Assembly (NCBI RefSeq): GCF_008630915.1
Contig: NZ_CP043909.1
Coordinates: forward strand, 682,001 to 746,000
Direction: 5' to 3'
Length of the DNA stretch: 64,000 bases
Origin: Acinetobacter suaedae
Lineage (GTDB): Bacteria > Pseudomonadota > Gammaproteobacteria > Pseudomonadales > Moraxellaceae
Under the pieces are notes generated by a model. The model saw only the letters and a list, made by a program, of their open reading frames with translations. It did not search any database and was not told the DNA's origin. Shown here one piece after another: positions 57,412 to 64,000 of the stretch. A program made the translations under genes and the position numbers. How positions within the stretch are numbered: position 1 is the stretch's first letter; each line of letters begins with the position of its first letter.

Positions 57412-58889
57412 TATGCATTCTCCTCAGCAATTGCCGCACGTTTGGTATGCCAGTCTGTGTTTTGTTGATATTGATGCACAATTGAAAGCAATTGTGATTC
57501 AGACCAATAGTTACCAATTAACTGTAAACCGACTGGTAAGCTGTCTTTATCGAAACCAACAGGAGCGTTGATGGCTGGTAGACCCGCTAAGTTCACAGCA
57601 AGCGTATAGATATCGCCTAAGTACATTTCAGTTGGACTGAGGTTCGCACCGATTTTGTACGCAGTCGTTGGTGCAGATGGCGCTGCAATCACATCGACAT
57701 TTTCAAATGCTTTGAGGAAGTCTTGTTGGATTAAACGACGTACTTTCTGTGCTTTCACATAGTAAGCATCGTAGTAACCTGCAGACAGCGCATAAGTACC
57801 GATCAAAATACGGCGTTGTACTTCAGCACCAAAACCCTCTGAACGTGAACGTTTGTAGAGGTCTAAAATGTCTTTTGGATTTTCACAACGGTAGCCATAA
57901 CGAACACCATCGTAACGTGACAAGTTTGATGACGCTTCCGCAGGTGCGATCAAATAGTAAGTCGGAACGTAGGCTTCAGTCATGTTGAGATCAATCTCAA
58001 CCAAAGTCGCGCCCATTTCTTCAAGTTTTTTCAATGACTCTTCAACACGTGCTTTTACGTCTGCATCTAAACCAGCGACATTGAAGTATTGCTTTGGAAT
58101 ACCAATGCGTAAACCTTTCACCGCTGTGCCGTTCAGGTTAGCCACGTAATCATCCACTTCTTTGTCTACTGAAGTTGAGTCTTTGGCATCATGACCTGCA
58201 ATCACATTCATTAAATACGCACAGTCTTCTGCTGAACGTGCCATTGGACCGCCTTGATCCAATGATGAGGCATAGGCAATCATACCGAAGCGCGATACAC
58301 GGCCATAGGTCGGTTTTAAGCCCGTTAAGCCACAGAATGAAGCCGGTTGGCGAATTGAACCGCCTGTGTCTGTGCCTGTTGCGATCGGCGCAAGATCAGC
58401 CGCTACAGCTGCAGCAGAGCCACCTGATGAACCACCCGGGACATGATCTAAGGCCCACGGGTTGCCGGTTGCACCAAAGTAAGAGCTTTCAGAGGTTGAA
58501 CCCATCGCGAATTCATCCATATTCACCTTACCTAAAGTCACAAGACCTGCGGCTTTAGCCTTGGCAACCACGGTTGCATCATAAGGTGAAATGAAATTGT
58601 CCAGCATTTTTGAACCAGCTGTGGTTTTAATACCTTGGGTACAAAAAATATCTTTATGTGCAAGTGGAATACCTGCCAACGCATGTGCATTGCCTGATTT
58701 GATTGCTGCATCAGCCACATCCGCCTCTACCAAGGCTTGCTCTGCGGTCACCGTCACATAACTTTTTACTTTTGCGTCAATTTTGGCGATACGTTTTAAA
58801 TAATGTTCAGTCAATTCACGTGATGAAAATTGGGCTTGTTTTAAGCCTTCAGAAAGTTCACGAATTGATAAGCGATGTAAATCTGTCAT
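57411..58889 (-). CDS. gatA: Asp-tRNA(Asn)/Glu-tRNA(Gln) amidotransferase subunit A
   Basis: GatA is the glutaminase/amidase subunit, an amidase-signature enzyme of 492 residues. The signature [52 protein letters not shown] (with the Ser-cisSer-Lys triad) and [16 protein letters not shown] is intact. It lies between gatC and gatB in one operon. Confidence 0.97.
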   Translation of the reverse strand: MTDLHRLSIRELSEGLKQAQFSSRELTEHYLKRIAKIDAKVKSYVTVTAEQALVEADVADAAIKSGNAHALAGIPLAHKDIFCTQGIKTTAGSKMLDNFISPYDATVVAKAKAAGLVTLGKVNMDEFAMGSTSESSYFGATGNPWALDHVPGGSSGGSAAAVAADLAPIATGTDTGGSIRQPASFCGLTGLKPTYGRVSRFGMIAYASSLDQGGPMARSAEDCAYLMNVIAGHDAKDSTSVDKEVDDYVANLNGTAVKGLRIGIPKQYFNVAGLDADVKARVEESLKKLEEMGATLVEIDLNMTEAYVPTYYLIAPAEASSNLSRYDGVRYGYRCENPKDILDLYKRSRSEGFGAEVQRRILIGTYALSAGYYDAYYVKAQKVRRLIQQDFLKAFENVDVIAAPSAPTTAYKIGANLSPTEMYLGDIYTLAVNLAGLPAINAPVGFDKDSLPVGLQLIGNYWSESQLLSIVHQYQQNTDWHTKRAAIAEENA

Positions 58890-58942
58890 ATGAAAAATTT
58901 CTTTACATTCTAAATATAAAATAAAAGTTAATTGAATAAAAA

Positions 58943-59260
58943 TTATTCAATTACACGAGGTACAAGGTATAAACCAGCTTCGGTTGCAGGTGCGATCGCT
59001 TGATATTCATCACGGTGATTGCTTTCAGTAACTGCATCTGTGCGTAATGGTTGTGGGTTATCAAATGGGCTTTTCAAAGGCTCAACATCATCGGTATTAA
59101 TGCCTTTCAAGCTTTCCATCATGCCCAGAATTTTATTTAAACTTTGAGCATATTCAGCAGATTGCGTGTCGTTTAGCGATAAGCGTGCCAAATTTGCAAT
59201 TTGCGATACAGTTTGCGCATTTAGATCCGCCGTCTGTGGAGCATCGGATGATGTAGACAT
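58943..59260 (-). CDS. gatC: Asp-tRNA(Asn)/Glu-tRNA(Gln) amidotransferase subunit C
   Basis: The 105-residue GatC subunit stabilises the complex. The start is taken at 59260 ([18 protein letters not shown]) with an AGGTAAAG site; a frame from 59293 would add 11 residues. Typical features are [28 protein letters not shown] and the C-terminal [19 protein letters not shown]. It opens the operon gatC-gatA-gatB and is divergent from mreB. Confidence 0.93.
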   Translation of the reverse strand: MSTSSDAPQTADLNAQTVSQIANLARLSLNDTQSAEYAQSLNKILGMMESLKGINTDDVEPLKSPFDNPQPLRTDAVTESNHRDEYQAIAPATEAGLYLVPRVIE

Positions 59261-59348
59261 AACTTTACCTAATTCAGTATCAAAAAATTTCAAAATATCG
59301 TGCGTTATAATAAGCGATTGACTTGTTCAAATCATCACATTTAGTTAA

Positions 59349-60434
<1,086 letters not shown>

Positions 60435-60451
60435 ACCATAAGGACTAGGCG

Positions 60452-61309
60452 GTGCAACCGAATCTTTTTTCAAGACAACCGCCATCTTTTCGCTCATTTG
60501 TTATTGCAGTGATCACATGTTTGGTAGTGCTATTTTTTGATTGGCGCATGCCACATGTGATTAAACCAGCAAGGGATGTCTTGTACGCCGCGTATAATCC
60601 GATTTATGCGTTGGCAAGTTATCCAGTACTGTCGCGAGAATGGCTGAATCAACAAACCAAATCTGAAGCCCAATTGCGCCGTGAAAATACCGCGATGCAA
60701 GCAGAGCTATTGCAAGCACGTGTCCGACTACAAAAATTATCTGAACTTTCTGCTGAAAATAACCGTTTAAGAGGTCTATTAGATACGCCATTGATCATTG
60801 ATGGACGTATGCAGATTGCTGAAGTGATTGGGACGGATGCGGATCCATTACGTCATATCATTATTATTAACCGTGGTTCTGCTGATCAGTTGAAAGTTGG
60901 GCAAACAGTTTTAGATGATAAAGGCATCATGGGACAGATCATTAATGTCTATCCACATAGTGCGCGTGTGATGTTGTTATCTGATAAAGAGCATTCTTTA
61001 TCTGTACGTTTAGAACGGACAGGAATGCGTGCAATTGTGTCAGGTACTGGTGATTTAGGTCAGTTAAAAATGGACTACGTAGCGACCAGTGCGAACATCA
61101 AAGTTGGGGATAAGGTGTTCAGTTCAGGTTTAGGCGAGCATTTTCCTGCAGGTTACTTAGTTGGCACAGTGTCAAAGGTGAGTCGTCATAATTCTGGTGA
61201 ATTTGCCGAAATTGATGTGGTTCCTGCAGCTCAACTGGCAAGCGGTCATCATGTCGTGGTTCTGTTCTCAGAATCTTTGGCAAAGGAGCAACCTTATGCC
61301 AATCGCTAA
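60452..61309 (+). CDS. mreC: Rod shape-determining protein MreC
   Basis: The 285-residue product has an N-terminal cytoplasmic tip, one membrane helix (about 13-32), a periplasmic coiled coil (about 65-110, EAQLRRENTAMQAELLQARVRLQKLSE) and a beta-barrel-rich C-terminal part with the family stretches ADPLRHIIIINRGSADQLKVGQTVLDDKGIMGQI. It interacts with MreB and PBP2. Its 3' end overlaps mreD by 14 bases. Confidence 0.95.
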   Translation: MQPNLFSRQPPSFRSFVIAVITCLVVLFFDWRMPHVIKPARDVLYAAYNPIYALASYPVLSREWLNQQTKSEAQLRRENTAMQAELLQARVRLQKLSELSAENNRLRGLLDTPLIIDGRMQIAEVIGTDADPLRHIIIINRGSADQLKVGQTVLDDKGIMGQIINVYPHSARVMLLSDKEHSLSVRLERTGMRAIVSGTGDLGQLKMDYVATSANIKVGDKVFSSGLGEHFPAGYLVGTVSKVSRHNSGEFAEIDVVPAAQLASGHHVVVLFSESLAKEQPYANR

Positions 61310-61790
61310 GTTAAGTTATAGCAAATCCAATAAAGATCCTTTGTTGATGATCATCATCTCGATTGTGATTGCATCGGTGTTGATGGTCTATCCATTGGCT
61401 TATGAACTATCAGGATGGCGGCCTTCAGTAATGTTGATGGTGATGCTATTTTGGATTCTCTACCAGCCTGTTTGGTGTGGGATATGGTTTGCTTTTGGCA
61501 TGGGGATTTTTGTAGATTTACTTTTAGATGCGCCATTGGGGTTGAATGCATTAAGCTTTGTGTTAATCTGCTTTGCAACACGCTATTTTATCCGTGAGCG
61601 GCGGATTCTAACTTTTGGTAATTCGTGGGTAATTGCGAGTATCGCAATTCTTGTGCATATTACTTTCTTGTGGATATGTCAGACGCTTGCAGGTACGCAT
61701 TTTTTGATTGCTCGACATTGGCAACCGTTAATTACAGGTGTATTAACGTGGCCGATCCTTTATTATTGTTTGCATAGATGGCGCATATAA
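61296..61790 (+). CDS. mreD: Rod shape-determining protein MreD
   Basis: The 164-residue protein has five or six membrane helices and lies in the elongasome operon. ATG 61296 follows AAAGGAG and overlaps mreC by 14 bases; a longer frame upstream in the mreC gene is rejected. Family features are WRPSVMLMVMLFWILYQPVWCGIWFAFGMGIFVDLLLDAPLG. Its end overlaps maf by 13 bases. Confidence 0.93.
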   Translation: MPIAKLSYSKSNKDPLLMIIISIVIASVLMVYPLAYELSGWRPSVMLMVMLFWILYQPVWCGIWFAFGMGIFVDLLLDAPLGLNALSFVLICFATRYFIRERRILTFGNSWVIASIAILVHITFLWICQTLAGTHFLIARHWQPLITGVLTWPILYYCLHRWRI

Positions 61791-62338
61791 TTCTTGCATC
61801 TAGCTCGCCACGTCGGCAGGAGCTTTTATCGCAACTAGGGTTGGTCTTTGATGTTGTCAGTCCAGCTATTGACGAGACGGTACAGGATGCTGAAACAGTT
61901 ATAGATTATGTCGAACGGCTGGCGAGAGAAAAAGCACACGCCGTTTTAACACAATTTCCTGATGCAATTGTCATTGCAGCAGATACCAGTTTAAGTTTTG
62001 CGGGTAAAATTTTAGGTAAGCCTGAATCCAAACAACATGCTTTTGAAATGTGGTCACAGCTTTCAGGGCAGTGGCATGATGTGTTTTCTGGAGTATGCGT
62101 TGCAAGTCTTACCCGGACTTGTAGTACCGTTGTAAGAACTCAGGTTGAGTTGCAAACGCTTAGCTATGCAGAAATGGAAAAATATTGGGCAACAGGTGAA
62201 CCAATGGGCAAGGCAGGTGGATATGCCATTCAGGGAATTGCCGCACGATATATTCCTCAGATCAGAGGAAGTTATAGCAATGTGGTGGGGCTGCCTTTGC
62301 ATGAAACAGTACAGTTACTAGAACGTGTTAAAGCATAA
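61778..62338 (+). CDS. maf: Maf family nucleotide pyrophosphatase (YhdE type)
   Basis: The 186-residue enzyme hydrolyses dTTP/UTP and modified pyrimidine triphosphates. It starts IILASSSPRRQELLSQLG (the Maf signature), continues with DETVQDAE and VIAADTSLSFAGKILGKP, and contains the KAGGYAIQGIA block. It is between mreD and rng, as in E. coli. Confidence 0.93.
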   Translation: MAHIILASSSPRRQELLSQLGLVFDVVSPAIDETVQDAETVIDYVERLAREKAHAVLTQFPDAIVIAADTSLSFAGKILGKPESKQHAFEMWSQLSGQWHDVFSGVCVASLTRTCSTVVRTQVELQTLSYAEMEKYWATGEPMGKAGGYAIQGIAARYIPQIRGSYSNVVGLPLHETVQLLERVKA

Positions 62339-62392
62339 ATTGCATTAACGCTTTCGGATATAAGAATTTTTATAAAAAGTTTTGAGTTGGTT

Positions 62393-63847
62393 ATGGCAGA
62401 AGAGTTGCTGATTAACGTTACACCGATGGAGTGTCGTGTGGCGTTGATTGAAAATGGTACGGTCAACGAATTATTTGTTGAGCGTACAGCAAAACGTGGT
62501 TTAGTGGGTAATATTTATAAAGGCAAAGTTGTCCGAGTACTACCTGGTATGCAAGCTGCTTTTGTCGATATTGGTCTATCTCGTACGGCATTTCTACATA
62601 TCAATGATATGGTTTGGCCTCGCTCACAACCGACCCCCAATGTTTTTGAACTCTTACATCCTGGGCAAATGCTTACCGTGCAGGTCATGAAAGACATGCT
62701 CGGAACTAAAGGAGCACGCCTCAGCACAGATCTTTCTATTCCATCTCGTTATTTAGTGCTCATGCCTTATGGTAATCATATCGGTGTATCACAGCGCATT
62801 GAGGCAGAAGATGAGCGTGATCGCTTGCGTGGGATTATTGAGCATATTCAGGCAGAACATAATCTACCGGGCAGTGTAATTGTCCGTACAGCTGCAGAAG
62901 GGGTGGATGAGGACGCAATTGCGCAAGATATGAATTACTTGAGCAAGCTTTGGGAGTTTATTCAGCGTAAACAAAAAGAAGTCTCTACACCCGAATTAAT
63001 TTTTGAAGAATTACCCTTACCGCAGCGTATTGTTCGGGATTTGGCTAGTGATGAAACGGCTAAAATTTATGTCGATTCAAGAGAAATCCACGGCAAACTC
63101 AGTGAGTTTGTAAATGAGTTCGTACCGACGATTCAAAATCGTCTACTTCATTATCCGGGTGAAAAGCCACTTTTCGATTTATATAATGTTGAAGAAGATA
63201 TCCAGAAGGCTTTACAGACACGTGTTGCACTTAAGTCTGGTGGCTACTTGATGATTGATCAAACTGAAGCGATGACGACCATTGATGTCAATACTGGTTC
63301 TTACGTTGGTGGGAGAAGCTTAGAAGATACGGTTTTTAAAACCAATATGGAAGCCACTCAAGTCATTAGCAGACAGTTACGTTTGCGTAACTTGGGCGGT
63401 ATTATCATCATTGATTTTATTGATATGCAGGAAGTGGGGCATCGTGAAGAAGTGATGCGTCAGTTTGAGAAAATGCTCGAACGCGATCATGCCAAAACCA
63501 AAATCACTCAAGTTTCCGAATTAGGTTTGGTCGAAATGACCCGTAAGCGGACCCGTGAATCTTTAGAACATCTGCTTTGTGAATCATGCCCAACTTGTCA
63601 AGGACGTGGTTATGTGAAGACTGCAGAGACAGTATGTTACGAGATATTTCGTGAGATCATGCGATATGCACGTGCATTTGATTCCAAGGGTGGCTTTACT
63701 GTCGTTGCCCATCCAGCAGTGATTGATCGGCTCTTAACAGCAGAAGCCCCAGCCGTCGCGGATTTGGAGCATTTTGTGAACCGTGTCATAAAATTCCAAG
63801 TGGAAAATTTATATACGCAAGAGCAATACGATATCATTTTAAGCTAA
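62393..63847 (+). CDS. rng: Ribonuclease G
   Basis: This endonuclease of the RNase E/G family matures the 5' end of 16S rRNA and decays mRNAs. The 484 residues from ATG 62393 begin MAEELLINVTPMECRVALIENG, with an S1 domain at about 35-125. The catalytic Asp pair is in MTTIDVNTG and IIIIDFIDMQE. The zinc-link cysteines CPTC close the active half. A TTG six bases earlier is rejected. It ends the mre operon. Confidence 0.95.
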   Translation: MAEELLINVTPMECRVALIENGTVNELFVERTAKRGLVGNIYKGKVVRVLPGMQAAFVDIGLSRTAFLHINDMVWPRSQPTPNVFELLHPGQMLTVQVMKDMLGTKGARLSTDLSIPSRYLVLMPYGNHIGVSQRIEAEDERDRLRGIIEHIQAEHNLPGSVIVRTAAEGVDEDAIAQDMNYLSKLWEFIQRKQKEVSTPELIFEELPLPQRIVRDLASDETAKIYVDSREIHGKLSEFVNEFVPTIQNRLLHYPGEKPLFDLYNVEEDIQKALQTRVALKSGGYLMIDQTEAMTTIDVNTGSYVGGRSLEDTVFKTNMEATQVISRQLRLRNLGGIIIIDFIDMQEVGHREEVMRQFEKMLERDHAKTKITQVSELGLVEMTRKRTRESLEHLLCESCPTCQGRGYVKTAETVCYEIFREIMRYARAFDSKGGFTVVAHPAVIDRLLTAEAPAVADLEHFVNRVIKFQVENLYTQEQYDIILS

Positions 63848-63900
63848 AGTTGTAACAAGATTTCGCTTAATCCTTGTTACAACTGAAATTTTACTTTCGA
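63848..63900 (+). terminator. Possible terminator after rng
   Basis: GTTGTAACAAG and CTTGTTACAAC form an 11-bp stem with a long loop (12 bases), followed by AAATTTTA. Confidence 0.5.
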
Positions 63901-63979
63901 TCATGAATTTTAAATACTAGAACCATAAGATTAGCCATAGGCATTTTTCAATGTCTTAGCAAATATAATGAGGTATATA

Positions 63980-64000
63980 ATGATGAACGTAAGTAAAAGA
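63980..64000 (+). CDS. Start of a gene running off the window
   Basis: ATG ATG AACGTAAGTAAAAGA (MMNVSKR) follows a GAGG site. Only seven codons are visible, so identity cannot be given. Confidence 0.35.

Overview
The window is chromosomal DNA of a gamma-proteobacterium, almost certainly an Acinetobacter species. The pointers are a DcaP-type porin with an N-terminal coiled coil, a YkuD L,D-transpeptidase-fold protein without signal peptide like A. baumannii ElsL/LdtK, the pilGHIJ-chpA twitching chemotaxis cluster, a PqqU/YncD-type TonB receptor, paired half-size ChrA proteins, and AT-rich codon use (about 40% GC by eye). Almost everything is ordinary core genome; species cannot be fixed from the sequence alone.

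Layout. 1-9.4 kb: 5' part of rtcB behind a highly structured leader that encodes a 9-residue peptide and a terminator, then lysP, rsmC and xanP (all minus), typA, a small lipoprotein, mscL and a GGCT-fold gene (plus), then ppiC and mutM (minus). 9.6-18.5 kb: TonB receptor pqqU, a Sel1-repeat protein, a phosphatase-like gene overlapping a very basic small gene, ygfZ, an SRPBCC protein, a PhnA-type zinc-ribbon protein, yegP, proS and a secreted coiled-coil protein. 18.8-28.0 kb: the type IV pilus Chp chemosensory operon pilG-pilH-pilI-pilJ-chpA plus a small CheW-like gene; chpA carries a tandem-duplicated Hpt module. 28.1-34.1 kb: dapE, an entericidin-type small lipoprotein, a DUF1853 gene, a YbaN-type membrane protein, a cytoplasmic L,D-transpeptidase-fold enzyme, six tRNA genes (Val-Asp-Asp-Val-Asp-Val), a DUF2750 gene and a DUF218 gene.

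34.1-53.7 kb: a PepSY/flavodoxin-reductase fusion with a Fur-box-like site upstream, a YcxB-like protein, yccS, a Bcr/CflA exporter, a nitroreductase, a dcaP-like porin, gltS, an AGCS symporter, a patatin-like lipoprotein, sbmA, a split chromate transporter with a divergent LysR regulator, and three envelope or secreted proteins. 53.7-55.9 kb is a short, AT-rich accessory insert with a stand-alone RelA/SpoT synthetase-like protein and an unrelated membrane protein. 55.9-64 kb: gatC-gatA-gatB (minus) diverging from mreB-mreC-mreD-maf-rng (plus), with the first codons of another gene at the window edge.

Functionally the window holds surface-sensing control of twitching (Chp), the elongasome (mreBCD plus a likely peptidoglycan-recycling L,D-carboxypeptidase and dapE), indirect Gln/Asn-tRNA charging (gatCAB), and nutrient uptake (lysine, xanthine, glutamate, alanine/glycine, PQQ, peptides). 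The feature most likely to be undescribed is the rtcB leader, where a mini-ORF lies inside a hairpin upstream of two mutually exclusive stems and an intrinsic terminator, as expected of a translation-coupled attenuator for an RNA-repair ligase. The second most interesting is the RelA/SpoT accessory gene pair.
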